A stretch of 64,000 nt of DNA. Source: Sorex araneus (lineage: Eukaryota > Chordata > Mammalia > Eulipotyphla > Soricidae). The notes below the pieces were generated by a model, which worked only from the letters and a program-made list of their open reading frames with translations, was not told where the DNA came from and ran no database searches. Position 1 is the stretch's first letter; every line of letters begins with the position of its first letter. The stretch lies in contig NC_073305.1 of assembly GCF_027595985.1 (NCBI RefSeq), forward strand, positions 114,958,259-115,022,258, in the 5' to 3' direction. The translations under genes and the position numbers were made by a program. Positions 11,593 to 23,756 of the stretch are shown here, piece by piece.

Positions 11593-11980
11593 CCATAGGT
11601 CAGGCTCTTGCTGTCAAACCATCTTCCACCACAGCCAGAAAGGAATCCAAGAAAGATCCCCCAAATAGGTGCACCAAACTTCGTCCTCAATCTAAGTTAG
11701 AGGACACTAAAAAGGGACCTCCAAAGGTACAGTTTTGTGCCTGTGCCTATTGTGTCAGAAAGAAACCAGGACCTAAAAGTACCCAGCACAGAGTATGGCC
11801 ACAGCAAGAGGCACTTACTCCCAAGAAAGCAATTGGAAATCTGTCACCCCAGATACCCCACTTTGTAGAAGATACCCCAAAGGTGAGCACCACTCCTGAG
11901 GCCCTGGCTCAGGGCAGCCATTCCCAAACCAGCAGTGGCAAACGCAAAAATCCTCCCTTAGCTATGAAAATCAGATTCTA
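11593..11980 (+). other. Open stretch without ATG; possible retrocopy remnant
   Basis: A frame free of stops runs about 129 codons and closes with TAA at about 11978. It lacks an early ATG, so ATG-based ORF calling misses it. The predicted peptide is basic and Pro/Ser-rich. It has a Cys cluster FCACAYC near its middle, followed by KKPGPKS, and ends SGKRKNPPLAMKIRF. A CxCxxC cluster occurs in the DPPA3/Stella family, but there it lies near the C-terminus, while about 80 residues follow here, so I do not assign that identity. No poly(A) or duplication was seen. It may be chance in GC-richer DNA. Confidence 0.25.
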
Positions 11981-12237
11981 AACAGCTTTATTGGGAACAC
12001 ATGGCCAAAATATGCTGTCTTTGCCCAAATCTGATAGACTATGACACCACAGAAGCTACAAGACTCTGGCCACTAATCACAAAATTCAGCATTACCAAGC
12101 AGTAATGAGAGGAAAGAGAAGTAATATGTGGACAGTAGTAGAGGGTTATGGGTATGTTGGTGGGGGTCAAGATACAGTGACTTTGTAAATCAAAATCATG
12201 AATGTTACTACTGTTAGAACAAAATAAGTTTTAGAAA

Positions 12238-12405
12238 GAGGTTCAGGGAGATAGCGCAGGGGTTAAGCGTTACAGTCAGTGAATAAATTCAATCCCTGGC
12301 ATTGCATGTGATTCCCCCAAGCACTGTCAAGAATGATCCCTGAGCACAAATCCAGTAGTAAGTCCTGAGAAAGAATAGCTATGTTCCAGAGACTAAATAA
12401 ATAAA
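12238..12405 (+). mobile_element. Type B SINE, degraded
   Basis: Head remnant gggagatagcgcaggggt, body with gcactgtcaagaatgatccc, and an ataaataaataaat end. Many substitutions indicate an old copy. Confidence 0.6.
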
Positions 12406-12533
12406 TAAGCAGAATAAGGTTGCTCATGTTTGATCCACTCTTCCCAAGAAGTCCCCACTAAGTTAACTAAGGTAACAAATGCTTGCTGTCAGCATTTTTT
12501 TAAACTGTAGGATTTTTATTTTAATGGAATCAA

Positions 12534-12625
12534 CAGTAACAATAAGTCTCACAATGGAGACGTGACTGGTGCCCCCTCGAGCAAATCAATGAACAATGGG
12601 ACAGCAGTGCGACACTACACAGTGC
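12534..12625 (+). mobile_element. Type A SINE, 5'-truncated to the 3' module
   Basis: Only the last about 92 bp are present, starting cagtaacaataagtctcac. A perfect 11-bp duplication aatggaatcaa lies at 12523-12533 and 12626-12636. A copy truncated at its 5' end yet flanked by a duplication is the signature of target-primed reverse transcription started at the 3' tail. Confidence 0.9.
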
Positions 12626-13267
12626 AATGGAATCAAAAAAGTACCAAATGACATGCTAAGATTACTTGGTGTGAATCAAAAGCAGGATGGGTTTCACAAG
12701 TCCCTCAGGATTAAAGGTCTCATCTTCCCATCACTACCACTAAACCCCTATTCACTCCCCACCTTGGTGAAATTCACAGTAATTGCTGGAGTAGTCTTGA
12801 TTTTCTGAGCAACGGGCCGCAGTGTGATTCCTTTATTTGGTCCATATTATTGCTCAATAGCTATACGCCAGGGACTGTTCTAAATGACACGAAAGAATCG
12901 AAGAAATTCCTGTGCAGGAATTGACTGATAAAAAGTATTATTCAATGTCCTTTTTTCATGACTGCTTTTGAGAAATGAAGGCAGGGTGAGGAAGTGGAGA
13001 TTGATAGGGCAAGAGTGAGTGCCTCACATGGCCAGCAAGCATTTTAGGCCTGAAAAGCAAATTAAAAGTCCCTGTGACAGGAACCATCTGGTTGATGTGT
13101 GTGAGAAGTTGTGCAGGGCCAAGGGGCAAGGGAAAGAGGTGCGAGAAGGGTCAAGGAGAGACACAGGGGCCAGGTCTTCAGAGAACACGACAGTCATTGC
13201 ATTTTATTCAGAATGCAGCAGAGGCTTTGGAGGGACAGGAGTGATCAGGTCTGATTTATTGTTTGCT

Positions 13268-13432
13268 TGTTTAATATTTTTCCATGGGAACCACAGCTGG
13301 TAGTACCCAAGGCTTACTCCTGGGTCAGTGCCAAGGGATCACTACTGGTGGGAGCTGGGGGATCATATGTGGTGCCAGGGATTGAACTCAAGTTAGTAAG
13401 CATTTTCCCTGCAATACTAGCTCTCCGGTCCC
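13268..13432 (-). mobile_element. Type B-like SINE, antisense, old
   Basis: Reverse body with aaggcttactcctgggtcag and gtgccagggattgaactc, and reverse head ending actagctctccggtcc. Diverged. Confidence 0.6.
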
Positions 13433-13689
13433 TGATTTGTTTTGTTAAATGACACTCTGGGATCATGTGGAGAAGGTCCCATGACCTGGAACAAGTTAAG
13501 ATGAGAAAATGATGGTCTATGCATGGATTTAGATATAGGTAAAGAAGGGTGGGGCTGGATATATTTTGAGAGAGGACTGACTAGACTAGCTTCTAGATTT
13601 GATATGAGATTTGAGAAATAGAAAAGAATGAAAATGACACATAGGTTCTGTTACTTATTTGGAGTGAGGGCAGTTGCAAGGCAGTTCTC

Positions 13690-13925
13690 GGGACACCTGG
13701 GGCGCCTCCTGATCTTAGTCAACCTGGCAAGTAGTTCAATGTCAGTGCCTGAAAATGTTGGTGCTGCCCAGCCCCTGCAGTGTTGAGATTACTTTAACTA
13801 CCTGAGCAATTGTTCAGGGACCTCCAGTGCTACACCCAGTGTAGCGACCATATGGTTCTGAGGGTAAAAATGGGGTAGGGTACATGCAAGAGAGTTGCTA
13901 TAAGACCTGTGCTATCTGTCCAATC
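13690..13925 (-). mobile_element. Probable old SINE, antisense
   Basis: gggtacatgcaagagagttgctataagacctgtgctatctgtcc resembles the reverse tRNA-like head at low identity (quoted as landmarks gtacatgcaag and gtgctatctg). The rest is too diverged for a firm call. Confidence 0.3.
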
Positions 13926-16683
13926 CTACTTAGTTCTGTTTTTAAAACAATTTATTTTAATTTTAAAAGGAATATACATCTTCTGTAGGAAATTGAAAGA
14001 ATCCAGAAGAAAATAACAGATAAATTGCTTAATAATATACATACATGAATATACATATATAAAAATGTTACACATGTAAAATATACATATATAAAATACA
14101 TTAGTCATATATAGTTAGAAATATGAGATAGTAACTCTTTAGACTGTCTTTTCAGAGCATTTTATTTTGAGCTAAGTTTAGACTAAAAAATTAAAATGAT
14201 TGGCAAAAGAAAAAACTAGAGTCCCCAGTTTCCAAATATAGTTCCCCAAACAGTAGCACCTAACCTACAATTGTTATTCAAAACCAGGAAATTAGTATTG
14301 GTATGATACTATTAATTAAAGTACGAATCCTACTCAAATTTCACCCACTTTTTTTTTCACCGAGTTCTTTTTCTTTTTCAGCATCCCACACTGCATTTAG
14401 CTGTTATTTCTCTTAATCTTCTCCCATCTGTGAGAGTTTCTCAATCTTTCCTTATCTTTCATGACTTTGGCACTTTTGAAGAGCACTGATGAGTTATTGA
14501 GCTATTTTGTAGATGTTCCCCAATCTGGAGTTTGATATTTTTCCACGACTGAAATAAGACTGTGCCTTTCTGATAGGAATCGCACAGAAGTGTTCTCCTT
14601 TGTCAGTACTGCGTCAAGGGCTTTGTGATGTTGATGTGCCTTATTAGCTATGATGCCTATAAATTATGAGCCCTTGATGAGGGTGGTATCTGATGGCTTT
14701 TCTCCCCAGTAAAGTTAATACATTTTCCAGTATAGGTAAATAATCTAGGAGTGATATATGAGACTGTGAATTGTGTTTCTCCTATTTATTTCAGCATATC
14801 TAAATACCAATAACTTGTGTTATTACTGTGAATTTTCCATTTCTATTCTTTTTTTCTCTATTTGTCTTTCCATCCATAGTACTAATTGAAATTCTACTGT
14901 AAAAAGATCTATCCCTCCTCCCCATTTTTGGATTATGTATATGAATTTGTAGATATATATTTTATTATGCACATTACAATTCAGTGCTACCAATATTTAC
15001 TTGATTGTTCAAATTAGTCTAACTGGTTACTGAAATTCTTTAAGACTAGCTTCAGTGACTTTTAGACAAACCTTTAAATGGCCTTAAAATTGTGAGCTTC
15101 TTTACTTTCAGGAAAGCAATCAGTAATATAAAAATATATCTATAATATTAATAATATATGAAAAATGTATTTCTAAAATTCATAACACTTTAACCACAGT
15201 AATTGGATAAGGATATAGCAAAATGGAAGATGAGAAGGATGAAGAAGAAAATTAGTATTGGTTTCAGATGTGTCTGAGATGCCTGTTAGTTATCCGGTGA
15301 AGGACATTAAAGAGAGAGCCAAGGCTCAAGGCAGTTGTCAGGGCTAATCAATGAAACTGAGGGTCCCAGGCTGACATATGGGTTAAGGACAAAGAAATAT
15401 ATTCTACCACTCAAAGACAAATGCTTCTAATAAACACTTTTAAGTAATTCCTTCCAATTCCTATTTTATAGGGCTAAGATACACTGTTTATACAATTTTG
15501 CATTCTTCTTTGCTAATATTATAATATAAATAGTTTTTGAGTCTTTATATGTGGAATATATACATATTCCACATATTTATACATACCTATCTCTATATAA
15601 GATCTACCTCTACATAAAACTCAAACACATGAACATATGTTTCATGAAATAAACATCACATTTCATGGTTTATTCATAACATTTTAAGAATGTTCCCATA
15701 TAGATCTTAATTTTAGAGTTTTTTCTTAATTTTTCTGGCCTTGCCAATTCTTCTTAGCTGTTTTCTGGACCAGAGTAGGTCCTTTCCCACACCTTGTAAC
15801 TCCTTCTATAAGGACCTGCATTTGTGTTTAGACTCAATTTTTAAGTGTTCATATTTGGAAATGTATGATTTATACATTATACATTAAGGGTACTTGTCTT
15901 ATTTCCTTTCAAATGTTAATTTTTAAATTAACTTTTTTGTTGTTTTCTCAAATCTTTTGAGAATTACTATTGTTGTAAGACTAGAAATTATCAATTATAA
16001 TTGGTAATACAAGCAGATGTTTTTAAAGATTTTTTTAAATCTTGGGACATACTGCTGACTCACTATTTTATTTTACAATGGCATCATTAGGCATCTTAAA
16101 CATGCAATTATATTTATAATCTCAACCTATAGATTTTCTAGCTAAGCTACCACTTAAGCCAAGCTTTTACTTAAGTCTCATATCAAATCCAGCCATTTTA
16201 TATCTTCATTCCTCAGAGGAACAAATCTTTTCATATCCATCAGTGTGCCAAGTGAAAAATATCTGGGGAGATTATTTTGTTCTTTCTTTCCTGTGGCAAA
16301 TTGTTCTCAGAGATTTGTGTTCTTCTTCTTCAATTTAGATAATGCTATATTTCTTAGAAGCCAGCTGTTCTTTTTACTTTTCTTTTCTTTCTGACTCTTT
16401 TTCTAATATCACTAAGATCTTTTAAAACAATATTGGGGCACAATGGAAAACTTCTCCATTCATCTGGGTTGTTCATGGGCTGGTTGAGTAATCAATACAG
16501 CAGAGACTGGTTGTCAGGAAGAAAATGATCAGTTTTGTAATGTATGCCCAGAAAATCTACAAGGGTTCAGTGACTCCCCAACTCAGTGGTACCAAGAGGA
16601 GAGAAGGGGAACTTGACATGACAAAGAGGGCAGAGGATTTCTATCCCCTCTGAAATAGAATGTCTCAAATAACAGACACATCC
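13926..16683. other. AT-rich stretch without recognised features
   Basis: No coding signature, SINE or L1 tail seen. Local AT-rich tracts near 14030-14110 and 15120-15170 explain the low-complexity ORFs. Confidence 0.45.
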
Positions 16684-16765
16684 TAGGGTGGAGAATATAG
16701 CTCAACAGTAGAGCACTTGCCTTGCACATGTAAGGACCTGAATTCAACCATCGGAATCATACAAA
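16684..16765 (+). mobile_element. tRNA-Ala/ID-like SINE or tRNA pseudogene remnant
   Basis: The sequence has gaatatagctcaacagtagagc followed by acttgccttgcacatg and gaattcaaccatcgg (A-box-like and B-box-like motifs). This is closer to tRNA-Ala or rodent ID-type heads than to the window's dominant SINE head. A short A-rich stretch follows. Confidence 0.4.
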
Positions 16766-17029
16766 ATGAAGAAAAGTAAAATACAACAATTGAATTTCCC
16801 AAATATGATCCTAACCTGGATAACACTTGCCAGTCTTCATTTTTTGAGATAGAGAAAGGAGAACATTTACAACCCCGAACAATGGCTTCTTTCATTCAGA
16901 GGAAAGCAAGAGTTGCTCCTTAGCATCCAAGACTTCCATTGAGCTTAACTGAAAAAAAAAAAAAAAGTCTGCCTTCCAGTCTTGGGGAGACCAGTTCTAA
17001 CAATCTTAGGCCGTGAGAACAGAGAGGTA

Positions 17030-17165
17030 GTACAAAAATAAAGGCACTCACCCTGCAGATGGCTAACCCTGGTTCAGTCCTCCCATACATACCACAAAGT
17101 CCCCAAGAATCACCTAGAGCATGTAAATCACCCTCCCCACCCTCCCGCCCACCAGCACTGAGAAG
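17030..17165 (+). mobile_element. Type B SINE, degraded
   Basis: gagaggtagtacaaaaataa, then ggcactcaccctgcagatgg and ctggttcagtcctccc keep the order of the SINE head, and the body follows with ccccaagaatcacc. Old copy. Confidence 0.45.
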
Positions 17166-17717
17166 CTTAAGCAAACACTGCATTCTGGGACCTTCATATT
17201 GAACCTTTAGTCTCTCTGACTGAGAATTAGTAGGAGGTGTCCCCGGAGTTCCCGAGTACCAGTTGGGAGTCTGCTTGGCTCACAATAGATTAATATCATG
17301 CAATGTTGTTTTGAGCACCTTCCAGAAAGAAGTGTCTACAGAAATCTAAGTTTGTCAGGACACGTATATTGTACTCTGCCGCTGCTGGTCCTCTGAGTAC
17401 AGGATTGATTTCTAAAGTGTGTGGGCAGCCTCTCTTATCTGTTGATTGGCAGGTTCTGGAGAGCTGAATAAAATCTGTCCATCAGAAGTACTCATCTGTT
17501 ACAGAAGCTAAAATACCTTGTATTCTGAGACATCACTGAAATTGAAAGTCATCAGATTAGTAATCATGCTATATATACATTATACCACAATCAATGATAT
17601 ATGTAATGCATACAATAATAATTAAAGATATTGAAAGGATATGTACCATGGTTATTAAAAAGTAAAAATAGAGCCCATCTTCTCTGACCATAATGTAATA
17701 TCATAGTCATGAAGAGG

Positions 17718-17890
17718 TTTCTTTTATTTGGGTGGGAGCAGGCCTAGTCGTGCTTGGAGGCTATGTTACTCCCAGGTCTGCGCTTGAGGGTCACTCCCAG
17801 TGGTCCTTCAAAACCATGAGATTTCAGGGATTGAACCTCCTACATATAAAGGAATTTTGTGCTTAGCCTATTGAGCTCTCTTTCCAGTCC
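17718..17890 (-). mobile_element. Type B-like SINE, antisense, old
   Basis: Reverse body with gggtcactcccagtggtcc and cagggattgaacctcc, and reverse head ending attgagctctctttccagtc. Confidence 0.5.
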
Positions 17891-20187
17891 ATAATAAATT
17901 TTAACACATTTAAACAAATAACAAATTCCCCATAACAAATTTTAACAACTTAATCTCCTGTTGCAAGTTTTTAATGTGATACATTATTCAAAGATGGACA
18001 TTATTAAGCACAATTCAGATATGATACAATTAGCACCAAATATTATTGTTAAATGTAAAATTTTTAAGGTGAGAAAAACATGTACGTGGCAAATTAGTGA
18101 TGAAACGTGAATGGAATTGCAAGCTAACCTGCTTCTAACCTGAGTGTAAAAACTCACAAATGGACCAGCATCCTTGAGACATTGTACCCTTGTTATACAG
18201 AAAATTTAATGGTTGTATTATCCTATGAACTCTCAACTGAAGGTTTTCCCATCTTCCTTTGCAAAGAAAAATTGAAAGCAAACCAGAACCAGCTTCTCAT
18301 GCAAGCTATTACTGGAAGTACACAATTATACTACAGTAAACAATATCAATGTTATTTCACTCATTCTTTCTTGGGGAAGCATTTTTCTTTCCCTTCTACA
18401 TCCTTATTTGAAGGTCCCTTCTATGGAAGACCTGTAGGCTTATAGGAACCTTCATGATTTTTCTAGTCAGTATTCTATAGTTCACACACAGACTCTAAGG
18501 CTGATTTCTTAGTTGTGACCTTCCATTTCATTGCCTCATTAGATTAGGATTTTTTGAAAGCAATACAATTCTCAAGGAGCGTTTAGCAGCATAACTGTAC
18601 TCTCTTCAAAGAGGAACAATGAAAGAAAGGCAGCATATAAGCCTGGTGTATCAAAAACATGTCTTTTCCTTAAAGATCTTAAATTTTGTGCTGTCGAAAC
18701 CCAAATCATAAATTTCAAAACTCAAACAACAACCACCATCAAATGATGACAGCAAAATCTAAACGCACTCATCCAGAAATGCAGACCGGAAGATATAATG
18801 ACACTCAGGAATGCAATTGCTTTCACCCAAGAGCTCTGACAGCTGAGAAGGAGATCAAATCAATAAGATACAGAGAGTAGAAATGACACATACTGTTTAA
18901 TTAAGCACTTATCAAACAGCTCTTGATTTTTGTGCAAATTAAGAAGAGATGAGCCAGTATACCATCAGTAATAAATATATCATTTAAGAGTTCCTGAAAA
19001 TCTCTTGCCCCATGCACCTCAGCCTCGATCCCAACTCTGTTTCTTCAATTCCTCAAGCTCCAAGCTTGGGTTAAGGTTCTTAAAGCCTCTGTTTAAATCT
19101 AACTATATTTTCAAAAATTAATTAAAAAAACCCTTTCCTCTCCCCTTTCCTTCCCAGTTGTTTCCTGAGAGTAACATATTAAGAAAAAAAAATTTAACTC
19201 TTAGTTGATCAACTTTGTTACACCTATGAAGTAATGCAACTCTAAAAAGAAACATTTACATACTAAAAGATTCTTATTAAATTCATGTATGGTGTGGTTT
19301 TCAAAATCAGCAGTACAGAAAAGCGTGTAATAAGAACAGCTAACTGTTAATTAAGTAGCTCTTTGGAGCAATTAATGTCTGGAGTATCCAGGAAGCAGCC
19401 TGAATGCACTATAGCAAGATAGAGAGGACACATCAGGGAACAGAGAAGATGTACTGAGATGAAATTCTACCTACTAAGTGATTTTTTGGGGACAGGGGGA
19501 ACTTTAGCTTTGAGGGAGGAAGAAGAAAAACAAATTTTAAAAAGTAAAGTTAAATTGTTCTTTTCATCTACTTTTTCGATCATTTCTAATTCCACCTGTA
19601 AAGCATTATTTCACTACTTCTCTTATTTCTGGTTGAGATACTGATCTATAGCAAAATGATATTAAGGCAGCCAGGTAGGCAAAATAAGTGATATAAAAAA
19701 GTGCACATAGTTACTCAGAGGAAACAGGTGGTGTTTCAGTTTTTATGCAAGGGTAGTGTCAGCAGAGTCCCAGAGCAGCTGAACTTCCACCAGTCCTGAG
19801 TTTGATAAGATGAAATGAAGTCCACCCACTGCGATTCCACTCCCCAATTTAAAAAGAGCCAGTAGAGCCTAGAAGGGAGCTGACCCTCCACATCACCCTA
19901 TACCAAAAGATAAAAAAAAAAAAATTGCACAATCTCTGCTTCCCTCCAAATAGAAGTGGTATGGTATTTTTCAAGTGTTAAAAGAAAAAGATAATTAACC
20001 CTGAATTCTAAACCTAGCAAAATGTTCTTGAGGAATGAAGGGCAAATAAAGATATTTTCAGATGAAGAAATACACAGAGAATTTCTTGCCAGCTGCTTTA
20101 TCCTTAAAGAATGGCTGAAAGCATTTTTCTTAATGGATAGCAAATAATAGGTGGAGACTAGAATTTTAGAAAGAAAAAAAGATAATG
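17891..20187. other. Repeat-poor 2.3-kb block, no gene recognised
   Basis: One of the longer stretches without SINE or L1 signatures. It contains several TAATTA/ATTAAT-type motifs (for example around 18897 and 19348-19375). No ORF shows domain features. It could hold conserved non-coding sequence, but this cannot be judged without an alignment. Confidence 0.35.
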
Positions 20188-20202
20188 GATTGGGCAAAAT
20201 AG

Positions 20203-20455
20203 CACTGCACTATAGCACTGTTGTCCCATTGTTCATCAATTTGCTTGAGTGGGCACCAGTAACGTCTCCATTGTGAAACTTGTTGTTACTGTTTTTGGCA
20301 TATCGAATACACCACGGGGAGCTTATCAGGCTCTGCAGTTCGGGTGGAATACTCTCAGTAGCTTGCCGATCTCATGAAGAGGGACAGAGGAATTGAACCA
20401 AGGTCAGTCGCGTGAAAGGCAAATGCCCTACCCACTGTGCTATCGCTCCAGACCA
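20203..20455 (-). mobile_element. Type A SINE, antisense, full length
   Basis: Perfect 15-bp duplication gattgggcaaaatag at 20188-20202 and 20456-20470. The head is on the right (gctatcgctccagacca) and the repeated cactgca/cactgt tail on the left. Confidence 0.95.
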
Positions 20456-20587
20456 GATTGGGCAAAATAGAAATGAAAATGGTAAACTTTCCATTTTTCC
20501 TTGAGTTTTTAAAACTGTGTTTAATGGTTTAAACAAAAATTATAACAAGTGCTGTTGTGGTGTGTTATTTACATTGAGGAAATACTT

Positions 20588-20719
20588 CACTGTCATTGTC
20601 ATCCTGTTGCTCATCGATTTGCTTGAACAGGTACCAGTAGTGTCTCCATTGTGAGAGTTGCTACTGTTTTTGGCATATCGAATATGCCACGGGTAGCTTG
20701 GCAGGCTCTGCCATGCAGG
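20588..20719 (-). mobile_element. Type A SINE, antisense, 5'-truncated
   Basis: Perfect 12-bp duplication gaggaaatactt at 20576-20587 and 20720-20731. The tRNA-like head is absent and only body plus 3' module remain. Confidence 0.92.
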
Positions 20720-20839
20720 GAGGAAATACTTAAGACACATATTTAAAGTAAAAAAGATACAAAAGCCAAAATGAAAGTAAGATTTTTCACACTTAGAGTG
20801 GTAAAATAAATTGTGATATAAAACATGTATATTATAATA

Positions 20840-21086
20840 CGGGTTGGAGCAATAGCACAGCAGGTAGGGCGTTTTGCCTTGCACATGGCCAATCCGAGTT
20901 CGATTCCTCTGCCCCTCTCAGAGAGATCAGCAAGCTACTGAGAGTATCTCGCCTACATGACAGAGCCTGGCAAGTTACCTGTGGTGTATTTGATATGCCA
21001 AAAACAGTAACAACAAATCTCACAATGGAGACATTACTGGTGCCCGCTCAAGCGAATCAATGAGCAATGGGATGACAGTGACAGTG
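20840..21086 (+). mobile_element. Type A SINE, full length
   Basis: 11-bp duplication atattataata at 20829-20839 and 21087-21097. It ends in a doubled gacagtgacagtg tail without poly(A). Confidence 0.92.
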
Positions 21087-21162
21087 ATATTATAATATGC
21101 AGCTGTATCTCTTCTTAAAAGAACACATATTTCAATATTTTATGAATTAAAATACTATTTTG

Positions 21163-21328
21163 TTATTGGAGGAGTATTTTGGGCCACAGTCGGTGGTACT
21201 CAGGGTTTATCACCAGGCTGTGCTAGGGGTGTCTCCTGAAAATGCTTCTATCATGTGGTGCTGGGGATCTAATAAGGGTTGGCCACTTGCAAGCAAGCAC
21301 CTTAATCCCTTTACTATCTCTCTGGCTC
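21163..21328 (-). mobile_element. Type B-like SINE, antisense, old
   Basis: Reverse body with gtactcagggtttatcacc and gtgctggggatctaataagg, then the reverse head tactatctctctggctcc. Confidence 0.6.
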
Positions 21329-22190
21329 CTAAGACATAATTTTTTAAATGTTCAAATAACCCACAGAATTGGCACTTTGGTACTGAGTATGGTGTGATAA
21401 CACTGTGCCCTTAAATCACAGACATTTGCTTTCTTCAATTCCTCAATTCAAAACAAGTAATACATAAGAAGAGATGAAAACATGGATAAGAAACACAATG
21501 AACAAAGGAAAAACAATAAAGGGACATACCTTATATATCAATACTTGGGTTTAAATGGAAATGGTATAATATAATATCATAATCAAAACAGAAGATTGAC
21601 ATTGACATAGATTTCAAAAATAAGTCCTGGAGGAAATATCTCAAAAGGCTCAGTGCATTGTTTTGCATATGAATGTTTTTATTTCAGTGCTAGGGCACTG
21701 CACTCAGATCGTGTCTGAATACTGTCCAATGTGAAAGTAGCTTCTGAGTCTTCTCAGAACTGCTCAGGAGGTCAACTCCAAAATTAAAATATAAATCAAA
21801 ATATAACCCAACAATATACTATAAAGAATATCTTCAAATCTAATATGGAGCATATGAAAGTAAAAAGATGGGGGGTGGAAATGATGTGTGAGTATTGCAA
21901 ATGAAAACCAGGAATGGTTGTGTTAATGTGAGCTACGATATAATTCAGAGTGAAGGATATTATTAGGAACAAAGAGAAACATTGCATAATAATAAAAGGA
22001 CCAGTCAATTATTAAAATTTAGGGTTCTCAAATCAGCATATGCCAAAGTTTCAAAATACATGAAGCTAAAGTTAAAAGATGTGAAAGAAAAGTGTACATG
22101 AATCATGAGGCTTTTAATTGGTTTTGATTTTTAATTTTTTTCATTTTAATTTGAAAATAATGCAGTAACGACCAATTGTAATTCCTTCAA
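21329..22190. other. Unassigned AT-rich stretch
   Basis: A faint SINE-like segment at 21630-21770 is too diverged to call. The rest shows no supported feature. Confidence 0.35.
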
Positions 22191-22214
22191 ACGGTATCAA
22201 GAGCAGTACAAGAT

Positions 22215-22560
22215 TACAGCTTTCTCATCTGCGTTACTTTTCTGAAAAGGCACAGAGGTTTCAGCCACAGGGACCCTGTACCTGCAGTTTTGGCAGGGTT
22301 AAGTTCTCTGGGAAGCTCAGTACACCTGAGATGATAGAGTCCAGTGGCTTTGGGGTGTGTAAGTGAGCAGCTACCAGGGCATTGTTTCAGTGGGTGCTGG
22401 CCTTGTCCCTTCCAGCCATGGACAGGTGCCAAGAAGTTTTTGCAACTAGTTGATCTCTTTCGAGATTTACTTATGAATCTCTGGAACAAGGCAAGAAAAG
22501 ATGAGCTTACATGGTGGCAGAAGCAGATTGTAGGTGTGACTGCCAAGGCTTCTACTTTCT
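22215..22560 (-). repeat. CpG-poor L1 5' unit, antisense
   Basis: Reverse complement of the unit seen at 273-540 and 28162-28830: gttgatctctttcgagattt mirrors the gaaagagatcaa motif, followed by cttacatggtggcag. The ORFs at 22214-22601 are incidental. Confidence 0.55.
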
Positions 22561-23400
22561 CTTATTTGCCTAGCATTTATCGAGTAAACACTTTGGGCTA
22601 ATGGCATTATCTAAAATCTAAATACTATGTGATCATATAGCAAGAAGAACAGAATAAAGTGGCAAAGAGAACCATAGAAATTATCATAAAATAAATGAGA
22701 AGTCACTAAGTACAAGAAGCATAAATAACAAGTGTGTAGAACTTTCTACCCCAGACAGAAATACATAGATGAAAAAAAACCCAAAAACAAGAAATCAGAC
22801 TGGCAGATTGAGGATAATATTTTGAGATTTGTTCTTTCTTGTACTCAAATGGCCTACTAATACTACCAGTTCATCACTTTATGAAGAGATGTAACATCAG
22901 ATCAATCTGACTGAGATTAGGAACTGATTAAAAACATCTTCCTTCTCTACACCCATAGGTCTCACAAATAAAACCGATGGAGATCATTATCTCATTGTGT
23001 GCTTTCTCAAATGGCTTAGGGGAAAATCTATAAAATATATAGTTACTGAATATGATCATGTCTAAGATGAATATCAGTCAACAGAGATCTTTCTTCAGGA
23101 ATACACCTATTCCTTCTCATTACCCATAATAAAGGAGATAATTTAGGGTTTACAGTACAGCAGTAATAATATAAACTGAGATACATCCTGAAAAATTAAG
23201 ATAATGCCACTAGAACTGCATGTTCATATGAGAATAATTTGATATTGAGAATTTCAGTCAGTATAAAGAAAACAGCAGTAAATAAACTCTTCCAAACCAA
23301 GCAAAAGTAAATGAATAAAATATCAGTGATTTATGTTAAACTTAATATTTATCTTCAAAACAATGGAAAGGATATTAGCTTTAAAAAAGCATTAACAAGA
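22561..23400. other. No recognised feature
   Basis: AT-rich DNA without SINE or L1 signatures and without coding evidence. Confidence 0.4.
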
Positions 23401-23423
23401 AGTCATGAAAATAAATATGAAAT

Positions 23424-23611
23424 GGGGGCTGGAGAGATAGCACAGCGGGTAGGGCGTTTGCCTTGCACGTGGCCGACCCAGGTTCAAATCCCAGCATCCC
23501 ATATGGTCCCCTGAGCACGGCCAGGGGTAATTCCTGAGTACAGAGCCAGGAGTAACCCCTGTGCATCGCCAGGTGTGACCCAAAAAGCAAAAAAAAATAA
23601 ATAAAAATAAA
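23424..23611 (+). mobile_element. Type B SINE, full length, well preserved
   Basis: Perfect 16-bp duplication aaaataaatatgaaat at 23408-23423 and 23612-23627. It starts ggggctggagagatagcaca, has intact A/B-box-like motifs, the body with ccaggggtaattcctgag, and the end gtgtgacccaaaaagc plus an A-rich tail. It is the best type B reference in the window. Confidence 0.95.
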
Positions 23612-23756
23612 AAAATAAATATGAAATAATGCACATGAGAAATAAAACAGGTGAATAAAAATCAAGACTAAATAAGAATAATAGTACAATTACAACATGT
23701 AAGTCAAATGATGAGGTTAAAGAATTGACCCCTGAACACAGCACAGCGCTGAGGTA

